The translations under genes were made by a program, and so were the position numbers. The notes below the pieces were generated by a model that worked only from the letters and a program-made list of their open reading frames with translations, made no database searches and was not told the origin of the DNA. From the NCBI GenBank assembly GCA_016712505.1, contig JADJQY010000042.1, positions 310,001 to 374,000 of the forward strand: a DNA stretch of 64,000 bases, read 5' to 3'. This document shows positions 33,357 to 42,618 of this stretch, in pieces. How positions within the stretch are numbered: the stretch's first letter is position 1; every line of letters begins with the position of its first letter. The stretch is from Candidatus Eiseniibacteriota bacterium. Its GTDB lineage: Bacteria; Eisenbacteria; RBG-16-71-46; CAIMUX01.

Positions 33357-33890
33357 CTATTTTGAAACGATGTACTCCGCAACGCCGTCCTCGACCATCC
33401 GCCCGATCGCGGAGAAGAGGTCGCGCCCGGACTGGGGGGTGCGGGGCAGGGCGGTCGCCTGGGCATAGGCTTCGAAGATGGTATCGAGATCGCGCCCATC
33501 GAGGAGCGGCAGCAGCGTCGGAAGGTCGACGTGATAGCGAGTGGCCCGCCCGTCGGCGGAGACGATCTGGGGGCGGAGCTCCACGAATCCTCCCTCCAGG
33601 CAGGGGCGCTCCTGGATCGAGAGATCTGCGGCGGCGCGCAGATGAACCCGCGCCGGTACCGTGGCGCGCATCGCTTCGACGAAGCCGGCGATCCGGGCGC
33701 TTCTCTGTTCGTCGCTCAGCCAGGAGCTCTGGGCGATGTCGATCTGGGAGCGCCCGCGCGCCCGCCAGAATGGCTGATCGGAAAACGGGGTGCTTCGATA
33801 GAGCCGAAGGGCGTGGATCTGGTAGTCGCGCAGCGTTCGTCGCTCGACCTGGTTGAAGTAGTCGAGGGCGAGGGGGCGCGATCCACCCGG
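33357..33890 (-). pseudogene. C-terminal part of FAD-dependent oxidoreductase, out of frame
   Basis: In the frame shifted by one base relative to the upstream gene, LALDYFNQVERRTLRDYQIH runs on to DGVAEYIVSK and a stop at 33357. This is the expected C-terminal helical region of the oxidoreductase encoded at 33716-34876. It has no plausible start of its own. The join is near 33872-33876, a run of five G on the plus strand; one extra G would restore a single frame of about 505 residues. Confidence 0.8.
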
Positions 33891-34876
33891 CGAATCGCCG
33901 TGTTGGCCACCGCAGCGGCGAGCACGCCGCTGTTCATCGCCTTCCAGACCCCCTGAGAGGTCAAGGGGTCGATGAATGAGGCGGCCTCCCCGATCAGGAG
34001 GTAGCCGGGGCCGGCGTAGTGGCGCGAACCGAACCAACGGGCATCGACGCCGCGTGCGGCACCCTGCAGGGTTGCTGTCCGCAGGAGGGGCTCCAGCAGG
34101 CGGGAGCCACGCACGACCTCGAGGTAGCGATCGGTGAGCGCGCCCGGGGTGACGGTGCCAGCGTCGACCGCGCAGGTGACGTTCCTCCTGCCGTCCGCGA
34201 GCGGGAGCGACCAGATCCAGGCGTCCGGCCGCGCTTCGAGCACCGTGTTGCCGTCCGGAAAGTCGTTCGCCGACGTCGAGCCGGTGAAATAGCCCCAGAG
34301 CGCGGTGGTCCGAAGCGACTCCACTTCCCGGAGTTCGAGCGAGCGGCCGACGAAGCCGGCGGCCCCGCTGGCGTCGACCACGAAGGGGGCAAGTCTGCGC
34401 TCGGTATGCGTTCGGCCTGGACGCCGGATCTCGACCCCAATCACCGCCTCGCCCTCGCGAATGAGTCCGACCACGCTCGCCTGCTCGGCGACGATGCAGC
34501 CCTGCCGCTCCGCCGCCTCGAGGAGAATCAGGTCGAACCGCTCGCGCTCGACCTGAAATCCGAGACCCCGATTGTCCGAGGCAAAGGGGCGGATCTCGAG
34601 TTCGGGGCCGAGCAGGCTGGCGTTCCCGGACATGCGCACGAATCCGGCCGCCTCGACGTCGCGCAGGATGCCGAGGAACGAGAGGAGCGGGAGAATCTTC
34701 GGGGTCAAAGTCTCGCCCAGACGGTGGCGAGGAAAGCAGTCCCGCTCCAGGATCACCACCCGGAGCCCTAGCCGCGCGGCCGCCATGCCGCACGCGGCCC
34801 CACCCGGCCCTCCGCCGATCACGATCAGGTCGATCTCCTCGGGGATCGCGGTGTGGGGTTCCCTGGCCATCGACAT
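33716..34876 (-). CDS. FAD-dependent oxidoreductase (halogenase/geranylgeranyl-reductase type), N-terminal part
   Basis: The 386-residue frame contains the FAD-binding GGGPGGAACGMAAARLGLRV with ERDCFPRHRLGETLTP, a PHBH/tryptophan-halogenase-like fold with VDASGAAGFVGR and GYLLIGEAASFIDPLTSQGV. From about residue 335 the translation turns into Pro/Ser/Arg-rich nonsense (RAPSPSTTSTRSSDE). The true C-terminus continues in another frame to 33357. Relatives act on aromatic or isoprenoid substrates, or are halogenases; the halogenase Trp motif was not checked. ATG at 34874-34876. Confidence 0.85.
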   Translation of the reverse strand: MSMAREPHTAIPEEIDLIVIGGGPGGAACGMAAARLGLRVVILERDCFPRHRLGETLTPKILPLLSFLGILRDVEAAGFVRMSGNASLLGPELEIRPFASDNRGLGFQVERERFDLILLEAAERQGCIVAEQASVVGLIREGEAVIGVEIRRPGRTHTERRLAPFVVDASGAAGFVGRSLELREVESLRTTALWGYFTGSTSANDFPDGNTVLEARPDAWIWSLPLADGRRNVTCAVDAGTVTPGALTDRYLEVVRGSRLLEPLLRTATLQGAARGVDARWFGSRHYAGPGYLLIGEAASFIDPLTSQGVWKAMNSGVLAAAVANTAIRRVDRAPSPSTTSTRSSDERCATTRSTPFGSIEAPRFPISHSGGRAGAPRSTSPRAPG

Positions 34877-35024
34877 AGGGTAGCCTGGGCAGGCTCGATC
34901 CGCCCGCCGGAAAAATCATCGGTTCCGTGTCGAATCTCGGCCGGCTCGCGCGTCTTTGGTCTGAAACGCGCTCGGACCGCTTGACGGTGCGACGACGAGG
35001 AGGCGGCGCTCGAAGCCGGACGGT

Positions 35025-35056
35025 CGAGCGGCCGGGCAGCCGAGCGGCCGGGCGGC
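35025..35056. repeat. two 16-bp GC units
   Basis: CGAGCGGCCGGGCAGC is followed directly by CGAGCGGCCGGGCGGC. They lie in the divergent intergenic region before the DGPF gene, which otherwise shows no feature beyond a GAGGAGG ribosome-binding site. Confidence 0.75.
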
Positions 35057-35085
35057 CGATGGCCAGAGAAACTGAGGAGGACGCG

Positions 35086-35439
35086 ATGGCCCAGTTCATG
35101 ATCATGATGCACGAGAACGACGGAGCCTGGGACGGGACGCCGATCGACGAGCAGAAGCGGCTGTTCAAGTTGTACCTCGACTGGGCGAAGGAGCTGCAGT
35201 CCCGGGACATGATGCGCGGCGGCGACGCCTTGGCTCGCGGCGGCCGAATGCTCCGGGTGGTGAACGGTGACGTGGTCGACGGCCCGTTCACCGAGACCAA
35301 GGAGGTTCTGACCGGCTACTTCCAGATCGAGGCGCCGGACATGGAGACGGCGGCGCAGGTCGCGCGCGGATGCCCGGGCCTGCTCCACGGCGAGACGGTC
35401 ATCGTGCGACAGATCACCGATCACTCCGAGCTCAAATGA
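35086..35439 (+). CDS. YCII/DGPF-domain protein paired with ECF sigma factor
   Basis: A 117-residue YCII-superfamily protein (AQFMIMMHENDGAWDGTPID, LQSRDMMRGGDALA, VVDGPFTETKEVLTGYFQIE). DGPF is the signature that names the family. GAGGAGG precedes the ATG at 35086. The stop overlaps the ATG of the sigma factor (ATGA). DGPF proteins are the conserved genomic partners of ECF42-group sigma factors and are usually part of their regulon. Confidence 0.93.
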   Translation: MAQFMIMMHENDGAWDGTPIDEQKRLFKLYLDWAKELQSRDMMRGGDALARGGRMLRVVNGDVVDGPFTETKEVLTGYFQIEAPDMETAAQVARGCPGLLHGETVIVRQITDHSELK

Positions 35440-36740
35440 CCTCAGAGCGGGGACCCGAGCTCGAGGTCGAGACCTTCTTCCGACACCAGCAGGGCCGGGT
35501 AGTCGCGTCGCTGACGCGCCTGCTCGGCCCGAAGCACCTCGCGCTGGCCGAGGAGTCGGTCCAGGAAGCGTGTCTCCGCGCGCTGCGCAGCTGGGCGATG
35601 CGCGGCGTGCCGGACGATCCCGCCGCCTGGATCTTCCTCGCCGCGCGGAATCACGCGCTCGACGTGCTGCGCAAGCAGGCCCGCCATCGCGGGGCGGGCG
35701 CGGGGCTGGAATCGGAAGTCACGCGCACCCTCTCGGCCGTGGAGTCCCCACCGGCCGCGCAGCAAGATGACGTCTTGCGCCTGATCTTCACCTGCTGCCA
35801 CCCTGAGCTGCCGCGTAGCGGACGGGTAGCCCTCACCCTGCGGGTCGTGGGCGGCTTCACCACGGAGGAGATCGCCCACAGTTTCCTGCTGGCCGAGACG
35901 GCGGTGGCACAGCGGTTGGTCCGGGTGAAGCGCCGGATCGCGACGCGCGGCCTTCCCTATCGCGTCCCCACCGGGGCCGAGCTACCGGGGCGTCTCGACG
36001 CGGTGCTCGATGTGATCTACCTCATCTTTAACGAGGGATATGCGCCGCACGGCGGCGAAGCTCCGCTCCGGATCGAGTTGATGGAAGAGGCGCTCCGCCT
36101 GGGAGAGATGCTGACCCGCTCGGCCGCAACCGAGACTCCGGTCGCGCACGCTCTCCTCGCCCTCCTCTGGCTCCAGTCCTCCCGCACTCCGGCGCGCGTC
36201 GACGCTGCGGGAGGGCTCGTTCCCCTTCTCTCTCAGGACCGGAGTCTCTGGGACCGCGCTCGCATCGCCCGCGGCCTCAGCCACCTCAGCCGCGCCGCGG
36301 CGGGAGCGGTGGTGAGTGAATTCCATCTCCAGGCGGGCATCGCCGCCGCGCACGCCATCGCCGAAAGTCCTGACCAGACCGACTGGGGCGCGATCGTCGA
36401 GCTTTACGACCAGCTCCTCGCCCTGAATGGCTCGCCCGTGGTGCGGTTGAACCGCGCCATGGCGATCTCGATGCGCGACGGTGCGGAGGTCGGACTGGCG
36501 CTGCTCGATCAACTGGAGCGGGGGCGGACCGGACGCGTTTCGACCGGACCGGAGCCGACCGGAGGGGGGCGGCTCGCGCGCTACCACCTGCTTGCCGCCG
36601 CCCGAGCCGACAACCTGGCCCGCCTCGGCCGCACGGAGGAAGCGGCCGCCGAGTACGCCCGCGCGGCCGACCTCGCGCGGAATGGGGCCGAGCGCCGCTT
36701 TCTGCGGTCCCGGGCATCCTCATTGCGCTCGGTCGGGTGA
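35436..36740 (+). CDS. ECF42-type RNA polymerase sigma factor with C-terminal TPR-like extension
   Basis: A 434-residue protein. Sigma2 is in the first 90 residues (LAEESVQEACLRALRSWAM, DPAAWIFLAARNHALDVLRK) and sigma4 near 130-180 (RVALTLRVVGGFTTEEIAHS). The long C-terminal extension includes LIFNEGYAPHGG and ARYHLLAAARADNLARLGRT, the SnoaL-free, TPR-like tail characteristic of ECF42. In this group the extension, not an anti-sigma factor, controls activity. It is coupled to the DGPF gene by a 4-bp overlap. Confidence 0.93.
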   Translation: MTSERGPELEVETFFRHQQGRVVASLTRLLGPKHLALAEESVQEACLRALRSWAMRGVPDDPAAWIFLAARNHALDVLRKQARHRGAGAGLESEVTRTLSAVESPPAAQQDDVLRLIFTCCHPELPRSGRVALTLRVVGGFTTEEIAHSFLLAETAVAQRLVRVKRRIATRGLPYRVPTGAELPGRLDAVLDVIYLIFNEGYAPHGGEAPLRIELMEEALRLGEMLTRSAATETPVAHALLALLWLQSSRTPARVDAAGGLVPLLSQDRSLWDRARIARGLSHLSRAAAGAVVSEFHLQAGIAAAHAIAESPDQTDWGAIVELYDQLLALNGSPVVRLNRAMAISMRDGAEVGLALLDQLERGRTGRVSTGPEPTGGGRLARYHLLAAARADNLARLGRTEEAAAEYARAADLARNGAERRFLRSRASSLRSVG

Positions 36741-36924
36741 AGGGCCGGTGTCGGTGGGTGGCGGCCGGGCGACACCGCGCGTGCGGCCCGCCGTGAGAGC
36801 GTGGAGTTCACGGTCTGCCGGGTGCGGGGGATGACGCGCGGGAAAAATCTCGTGTGGTTTGTCCATTGCGTTGGATACCGATGTCCATCGTGTTGGACAA
36901 GCGACAGGGTCTTCCCTGGCGGTC

Positions 36925-37010
36925 GGCGCCGGAGCGCCGGAGCGGCATGGCGCCAGAGCGGCAGAGCGGCAGGTCGCCGGAGCGGCAGAGCGCCAGGGCG
37001 GCAGCGAGCG
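36925..37010. repeat. degenerate 15-18 bp array between convergent genes
   Basis: Irregular units around GCCGGAGCGGCAGAGCG repeat five or six times. Immediately before it (36857-36902) two copies of TCCA-N6-TGGA form small hairpins in direct repeat. The 277-bp gap between the sigma-factor and polyferredoxin genes shows nothing else. Confidence 0.65.
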
Positions 37011-37017
37011 AGACCGG

Positions 37018-38643
37018 TCAGCGGGCGCCGCGGGCGCGGAGGGCATCGCGGGCCCGGACGGAGAGAGCCGGGTCGAGCCTCCCGCCCAGCTCGGAAGTGA
37101 GTTCGAGCGCCGTGTTGAGGCGGGGGGCGTCGCCGTACTGCAGGACGACATCCATGTAAGGCGCGAAGGCGAGCGCGGGGTCGAGGCGGGCGGCCTGGCG
37201 GAGGTGATCGATCGCGGGGCCGAACTGCTCGCGACGGCCGAGGAGATCCGCAAGTGAGATGTGCGCCCGGGCCAGCGAGTCGTCGAGCTCGAGCGCGCGG
37301 GTGAGGTTCTGTTCTGCTTCGGCGTCGAGACCGAGAAGCGCCTGGACCGATCCGATCCCTTGGCGCCAGGCGGCCACGTCGACCAGTCCGTACTCGAGGC
37401 AGAACTGGTAGTGGCCGAGGGCAGCACGGGCCGAGCGCTCGAAGGCGTTCGCGTCGGTGGTTTGGTTGGCCTCGGCGATGCGGTACTCGGCCTCGTGGAT
37501 CCGGTACTGAATGACGCCGGAGTGGCCGAGAAAGAGGAACAACACCCCGACCGCAATCTGCATGCCCAGGCCGGCGGGAGTGAAGCGGCCGGCGCGACGT
37601 AGGGTCCAGGCCTGAATGGTGGAGAACGGCGCGCGCCAGTTGCGGAACCAGACCAGGGCGAGGTAGGCCGTGATCGCCGCGATCCCCAGTGAGAGCAGGA
37701 ACGGCACCGCTTCGTAGAGGCCGCGAACAGCGTACATCGTGCCGAGGAAGATCAGCCCCATCGCGATCTCCTCCCACCATCCGAAGTCGTAACGCCGAGG
37801 GGCACGGGGCGCCTTCTTGCGCCCGAGTTCCGGGCGCGTCCAGCCGAAGCTGAGTGCCTGGCGGGGGCAGACATCGACGCAGTCGAGGCACTTCATGCAA
37901 CCGGGATCGGTGACCCGGCGGTACAGCTTCGCCTCCTCGTGGACCCGGACGTTCGATGTGCAGGCGGCGGTGCAGTGGCCGCAGCCGTCACACGCGGGGG
38001 AAACGAGGATCTTGCCCGGGGCAAGCCGGTCGGCGGGCGAGAAGAGCGCACCGTAGGGACAGGCGTAGGTACAGAACCCCTTGTTGCCGAGAAAGACGAT
38101 CACCAGCACGCCACAGACGATGATGCTCAGAAGCGAAATCCACAGACCAGGAAAGGTCGCCCAGAAACTCGCCGTGGTGAGGTGAAAGGCCCAGCGCGGC
38201 GAGTCGCCGCCGGAGAGCGCGCGGGCGAGCGAGGGCCAGACAAACATGTAGAACGCCGCACCATAGGGGACGAAGACGAGCAGGCGGCTGCGGAAGGGGC
38301 GAGGCTTGATCCCGGCCTTGGTCATGATCCAGCCGGCGGCATCCTGGTACGCGAGGAGGTGACAGGCCCAGCCGCAGAAGAAGCGGCCGAAGATCATGGT
38401 GGCGAGGGTGGCCAGGGCAAAGAGGATGAACCCCGCGTTGATCATGCCGGTCTGCAGAGTCTGCATCGACTCCGAAGGCTCGAGCGGCGAGAGCGTGCGC
38501 CCGTGCATCTTCCACTGGATGACGTGAATGATGATGAAGAGATGAACGCCCAGGAGGGAGAGCATGCGCCAGTGGGTGCGCCTCGACTCGCGGATCGGTC
38601 CGCACTTGCCGCGCGCGGCGGCGTCGCTCGTCACTTCAGACAT
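37018..38643 (-). CDS. membrane polyferredoxin (NapH/CcoG-like) with C-terminal TPR domain
   Basis: A 541-residue protein. It has about five or six membrane segments, a FFCGWACHLLAYQDA motif, CTYACPYGALFSPADR, and two ferredoxin clusters, CDGCGHCTAAC and CMKCLDCVDVCP. This is the NapH/NosR/CcoG-type electron-transfer layout. After two or three further helices the C-terminal 170 residues are TPR-like (NLTRALELDDSLARAHISLA). ATG 38641-38643 has GAGG 7 nt upstream; an ATG two codons earlier is less well placed. It probably passes electrons across or along the inner membrane. The redox partner is not in this window. Confidence 0.88.
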   Translation of the reverse strand: MSEVTSDAAARGKCGPIRESRRTHWRMLSLLGVHLFIIIHVIQWKMHGRTLSPLEPSESMQTLQTGMINAGFILFALATLATMIFGRFFCGWACHLLAYQDAAGWIMTKAGIKPRPFRSRLLVFVPYGAAFYMFVWPSLARALSGGDSPRWAFHLTTASFWATFPGLWISLLSIIVCGVLVIVFLGNKGFCTYACPYGALFSPADRLAPGKILVSPACDGCGHCTAACTSNVRVHEEAKLYRRVTDPGCMKCLDCVDVCPRQALSFGWTRPELGRKKAPRAPRRYDFGWWEEIAMGLIFLGTMYAVRGLYEAVPFLLSLGIAAITAYLALVWFRNWRAPFSTIQAWTLRRAGRFTPAGLGMQIAVGVLFLFLGHSGVIQYRIHEAEYRIAEANQTTDANAFERSARAALGHYQFCLEYGLVDVAAWRQGIGSVQALLGLDAEAEQNLTRALELDDSLARAHISLADLLGRREQFGPAIDHLRQAARLDPALAFAPYMDVVLQYGDAPRLNTALELTSELGGRLDPALSVRARDALRARGAR

Positions 38644-38668
38644 CGCCATTCCTCACCCGGTTGCACCG

Positions 38669-38741
38669 CGCCTGCGCGCCGCACACCTTGCGCCCGTACG
38701 CCGCGCACCCGTGTGCGGCGCGCACCCGTGTGCTGCGCGCC
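38669..38741. repeat. GCGCAC direct repeats between operons
   Basis: Two 17-bp units with the core GCGCACCCGTGTGC (38701-38717 and 38718-38734), each self-complementary in part, follow a more degenerate copy. They may form stem-loops between the ABC operon and the polyferredoxin gene. Confidence 0.65.
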
Positions 38742-38771
38742 GGAACGGCGCGTGACGGGGAGGAGAGTGCG

Positions 38772-39755
38772 TCAGATCTCGTTTTTGCGCAAGCACGCCG
38801 CCCGGTGGTCGGGGGTGCTACCGGCGACCGGCTCCAGGACCGGGATGGTGGTCTTGCAGGCGGCGGTGGCGTAGGGGCAACGCGGATGGAAGGTACACCC
38901 CGACGGCGGATTGAGCGGGCTCGGCGCCTCCCCCTGGAGCGGCGCGCGGTCGCGGCGGCGCCGGGGATCGGCGATCGGCATCGCGTCGAGCAACGCACGG
39001 GTGTACGGGTGCTTCGGCTCGCGAAAGAGCGTCTCGCGATCCCCCTCCTCGACGATCTGGCCGAGATACATGATCGCGATCCGGTCGCTCAGGTACTCGA
39101 CCACCCCAAGGTCGTGGGAGATGAAGAGGTAGGTCAACCCGAGCTTCTTCTGCAGCTCGACCAGGAGGTTCAGGACCTGAGCCTGGACGGAGACGTCGAG
39201 AGCGGAGACCGGCTCGTCGGCCACGATCAGGCTGGGGTTGAGCGCCAGAGCGCGCGCGATCCCGACCCGCTGCCGCTGGCCGCCGGAGAACTCGTGCGGG
39301 TACCGGTCGATCATCTCCGGCTTGAGGCCGACGGCCACGAAGAGCTCGCGCACCCGGGCGTTCTGCTCCTCGCGGCTCCCGATCTTGTGCACCTCGAGCG
39401 GCTCACGCACGATCGAACCGACGGTGAGTCGGGGATTAAGAGAGGAATAGGGATCCTGGAAGATCATCTGGATCTTCCGCCGGAGCGCGAAGAGCTGATG
39501 CTTGTCCGCAGTGAGAACATCCGCGCCCTCGAAGAGCACGCGGCCGGAGTTCGCCGCCTCGAGACGCATCAAGGTGCGACCGAGGGTCGACTTGCCGCAA
39601 CCGCTCTCCCCGACCAGGCCGAGGGTCTCCCCCTTCTTCAGCGTGAGGGAGACGCCGGCCACCGCCTTGACCTCCCCCTGCTTGGCGGAGAAGAGGCCGC
39701 CGCGCACCGGGTACGACTTGTAGAGATCCTGAACTTCCAGCAATGGCGCGCTCAC
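38772..39755 (-). CDS. oligopeptide ABC transporter ATP-binding protein (DppF/OppF type)
   Basis: A 327-residue ABC ATPase. Walker A is GESGCGKST, the signature SGGQRQR, Walker B LIVADEPVSALD, the H-loop FISHDLG. The C-terminal GCTFHPRCPYATAAC and PDHRAACL belong to the oligopeptide-type extension, which often binds an iron-sulfur cluster. The GTG at 39755 overlaps the stop of the DppD-type gene (GTGA). It is the last gene of the six-gene operon. Confidence 0.95.
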   Translation of the reverse strand: MSAPLLEVQDLYKSYPVRGGLFSAKQGEVKAVAGVSLTLKKGETLGLVGESGCGKSTLGRTLMRLEAANSGRVLFEGADVLTADKHQLFALRRKIQMIFQDPYSSLNPRLTVGSIVREPLEVHKIGSREEQNARVRELFVAVGLKPEMIDRYPHEFSGGQRQRVGIARALALNPSLIVADEPVSALDVSVQAQVLNLLVELQKKLGLTYLFISHDLGVVEYLSDRIAIMYLGQIVEEGDRETLFREPKHPYTRALLDAMPIADPRRRRDRAPLQGEAPSPLNPPSGCTFHPRCPYATAACKTTIPVLEPVAGSTPDHRAACLRKNEI

Positions 39756-40729
39756 CGTGCGACCTCCAACGGAAAGTGGCAGGCCACCTGGTGGCCGGTG
39801 CCGATCGTGGTCAGAGTGGGATCGTCAGTCGTGCAGCGCGCCTGCCGGGCGAAGCAACGATCGGCGAAACGACACCCCTTGGGCGGCGTGATGAGCGAGG
39901 GAACGACCCCCTCGATGGTGGCCAGGGCGTCCCGCTTGTTGCTCCCGGGGATCGGGATCGACTGGAGGAGACCGCGCGTGTAGGGGTGCCGGTTGGCCGC
40001 GAATAGCTCGTCGATCGGAGCCGACTCGATGGCACGACCGGCGTACATCACCACGACATCATCGCAGGTCTCGGCGACCACGCCCATGTTGTGGGTGATG
40101 AGCAGGATCGCGGTTCCGAGCCGCTTCTGCAGATCCTTCATCAAGTGGAGGATCTGCGCCTGGACGGTGACGTCGAGCGCCGTGGTCGGCTCATCGGCGA
40201 TCAGAAGGTCGGGCTCGGCCAGGAGCGCCATCGCGATCATCACACGTTGCTTCATCCCGCCCGAGAGTTCATGCGGATAGTTGTCGACCCGGCGCGAGGG
40301 ATCGGCGATTCCGACCGTCTGCAGCATATCGATGATCGTCTGATCGGCCGCCTTGCCCTTCAATCCCTTCCGGCGAGAGACCACTTCCTCCATCTGCTTC
40401 CGCACGGTGAAGACCGGGTTGAGCGAGGTCATCGGGTCCTGGAAGATCATCGAGATCTCCTTTCCCCGAAGCTCGGGCATCTCCTTGCTCGGGATATCGA
40501 GGATGTTCCGACCCTTCCAGAGGATCTCCCCGCCGATGATCCGGCCGGGGGGATTGGGTACCAGGCGCATGATCGAGGCCGCGGTCACGCTCTTGCCGCA
40601 ACCCGACTCCCCCACCATCCCGAGGGTGCGTCCCTTCTCGATCGAGAAGGAAACGCCGTCCACCGCGTGGACCCGACCGACGTCGGTGTCGAACACGGTA
40701 CGGAGGTTCTTGACTTCCAAAAGGGGCAC
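39752..40729 (-). CDS. oligopeptide ABC transporter ATP-binding protein (DppD/OppD type)
   Basis: A 325-residue ABC ATPase. Motifs are Walker A GESGCGKS, Q-loop IFQDPMTSLNP, signature LSGGMKQRV, Walker B LIADEPTTALD and H-loop ITHNMGVV. The C-terminus has the Cys cluster GCRFADRCFARQARC. The GTG at 40727-40729 has GGAGG 6 nt upstream; the frame extends further but is Arg-rich and unlikely. In Enterobacteria the Yej system uses one fused ATPase (YejF), whereas here it is split into two genes. Confidence 0.95.
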   Translation of the reverse strand: MPLLEVKNLRTVFDTDVGRVHAVDGVSFSIEKGRTLGMVGESGCGKSVTAASIMRLVPNPPGRIIGGEILWKGRNILDIPSKEMPELRGKEISMIFQDPMTSLNPVFTVRKQMEEVVSRRKGLKGKAADQTIIDMLQTVGIADPSRRVDNYPHELSGGMKQRVMIAMALLAEPDLLIADEPTTALDVTVQAQILHLMKDLQKRLGTAILLITHNMGVVAETCDDVVVMYAGRAIESAPIDELFAANRHPYTRGLLQSIPIPGSNKRDALATIEGVVPSLITPPKGCRFADRCFARQARCTTDDPTLTTIGTGHQVACHFPLEVAR

Positions 40730-40743
40730 GCTTCGCCTCCGCG

Positions 40744-42609
40744 TTACTGTCCGAGAACGCTGGTGTTGTCGCCTGATTCGAGCCGGGCCTTGACCCCGTA
40801 GGGGTCGGCATCCACCTCGAGGTCCTCGCCGAGCGAGGTACCGTTCTTCATCGCCTCGGCCAGACGGGTGTTGCGGGCCTCGTCGACCCAGAAGACCTGC
40901 CAGTCGAGGTACTGCTCCGTCCGCTTGGGCAGATAGAACGCGGGCCAGCGGACATAATCCCAATAGAGGAAGCGGATGTAGGGACCGCGCCAGAAGGGCA
41001 CATAGAACGCCTCGTCCTGCACGATCGAATCGATCGCGGCCATCGCGCGGATGCGGTTGCCGCGGTCCATGTCCTTCTCGAAGATGTCGATCAGGGAGTC
41101 GGTGCGGGCGGTGCCGAAGCTCCAGATGTTGTTGTTGTTCGTCGTCTTCTTGAAGACGCTCCCGAAGTACTGCTTGGGCGACGGGTAGAAGTTGGTCGTC
41201 CGGCTCATGAGGGTCAACTCGTACTGACGCTCCAGACCGCGCTCGAAGGCGGTCCCCGGCTCCAGGAGCTGGAGCACCATGTCGATGCCGAGGCGGCGGA
41301 ACTTCTGCTTCACCACGGTGAAGTGTCGCTCGAGCGATTTCGAGCCGTAGGTGAACGTGAACGCCGCCCGCTGCCCGTACTCATCGACGAAGATGCCGTC
41401 ACGTCCGCGCTTGGTGAAACCGGCGGCCCGCAGATGCTCGCGCGCCTTGCGCGGATCGAAGCCGTATGGCTTGAGCCTGGGGTTGGTGTACTCGGAGCCC
41501 TCGAAGCACGAGGCCATCCGGTAGTAGGCGCCGAACATCAGCTTGTTGTTCAGCTCATCGAAGTCGAAGGTGTACTGAATCGCCTTCCGGAAATCCTTGT
41601 TCCGGAAGATCGGCTGCTCCAGGTTCATGGCGAATCCGTAAAGCCCCTGAGGCCAGTCGACGAAGAGCCGCTTCTTGTGGACCCAGCCGTTCTTGACCGC
41701 GGGGAAATCGAGTTCCGTCGCCCAGCGGCGGGCGCTGGTCACCGTGTAGTGGCTGATCTCCCCCTTCTTGAAGAAGTCGAAGGCGGCGTTCACGTCGCTG
41801 ATCACCTTGAGGTGGATCTTGTCGACGTTGTACATACCCTTGAAGTAGCGCTTGTCCTCGCCCCACCAACCTTTGATCCGACTGAAGACGACGTACTGCC
41901 CGGACACCGCTTCGGAGATGACATACGGCCCTTGCACCACGCCGGGCACCAGGTTCGCCTGCTCCACCCAGTCGGGCCCGAGCTGCGTGGAGTGGCGGGG
42001 CAGGGGGAACATCCCGAAGTCTTCCATCGGCCGCCAGCTCTCGTAGAGGCCGACGATCTTGATCGTGTAGTCGTCGAGCTTCTCCACCGCCTCGAAGTGA
42101 TCGGCCCAGTACTGGTTATAGTAGGGGTCGACGATGTGCTCGCTTCGCATCATCTCGTTGGTGAACAGGTAGTCATCGGCCGTGACCGGCTGACCGTCAC
42201 TCCACTTCGCGTCCGGATCGAGCTTGTAGTAGACCGTCTTGTGGTCCGGCTGGATCGACCAGTGGGTCGCCATGCAGGGAATGTAGCGATCGGTGGTCGG
42301 GTGCCGCAGGATGAGCGACATGTTCATGCTGAACGAGCGGTTCCAGCCGGCAAAGGCGTCGTTGGAGTTCGGTCCGACGAGCCGCAGGGTGAGCGGGTAC
42401 GACGTGATGTAGTCGTAGAAGGTGCCCCCCTTGGCCGCGCTCGGATCGCCGATCGGGGGGTCGGTGTCGTTCGTCTCCCAGACCACCCCGGGGATGTCGA
42501 GGGCCGCGGCCTGCCCGACGACGCCGAAGGAGAGCCCGGCAACACAGAGCACCAGAGCGGAGCGCCCGAGTGCGCCTCCGAGGCGAGAACCAGACAGTGT
42601 CGAACGCAT
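40744..42609 (-). CDS. peptide ABC transporter substrate-binding protein (YejA-like, SBP family 5)
   Basis: A 621-residue exported binding protein. The signal SALVLCVAGLSFGVVGQAAA precedes a family-5 SBP. KGGTFYDYITSYPLTLRLVG near the N-terminus and the fold order resemble YejA. Segments such as MATHWSIQPDHKTVYYKLDP, DAKWSDGQPVTADD and FDFDELNNKLMFGAYYR are family marks. The ATG at 42609 has GGGAG 5 nt upstream. Expected ligands are oligopeptides; YejABEF also imports microcin C. It lies downstream of both permease genes. Confidence 0.9.
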   Translation of the reverse strand: MRSTLSGSRLGGALGRSALVLCVAGLSFGVVGQAAALDIPGVVWETNDTDPPIGDPSAAKGGTFYDYITSYPLTLRLVGPNSNDAFAGWNRSFSMNMSLILRHPTTDRYIPCMATHWSIQPDHKTVYYKLDPDAKWSDGQPVTADDYLFTNEMMRSEHIVDPYYNQYWADHFEAVEKLDDYTIKIVGLYESWRPMEDFGMFPLPRHSTQLGPDWVEQANLVPGVVQGPYVISEAVSGQYVVFSRIKGWWGEDKRYFKGMYNVDKIHLKVISDVNAAFDFFKKGEISHYTVTSARRWATELDFPAVKNGWVHKKRLFVDWPQGLYGFAMNLEQPIFRNKDFRKAIQYTFDFDELNNKLMFGAYYRMASCFEGSEYTNPRLKPYGFDPRKAREHLRAAGFTKRGRDGIFVDEYGQRAAFTFTYGSKSLERHFTVVKQKFRRLGIDMVLQLLEPGTAFERGLERQYELTLMSRTTNFYPSPKQYFGSVFKKTTNNNNIWSFGTARTDSLIDIFEKDMDRGNRIRAMAAIDSIVQDEAFYVPFWRGPYIRFLYWDYVRWPAFYLPKRTEQYLDWQVFWVDEARNTRLAEAMKNGTSLGEDLEVDADPYGVKARLESGDNTSVLGQ

Positions 42610-42618
42610 GCGCACTCC

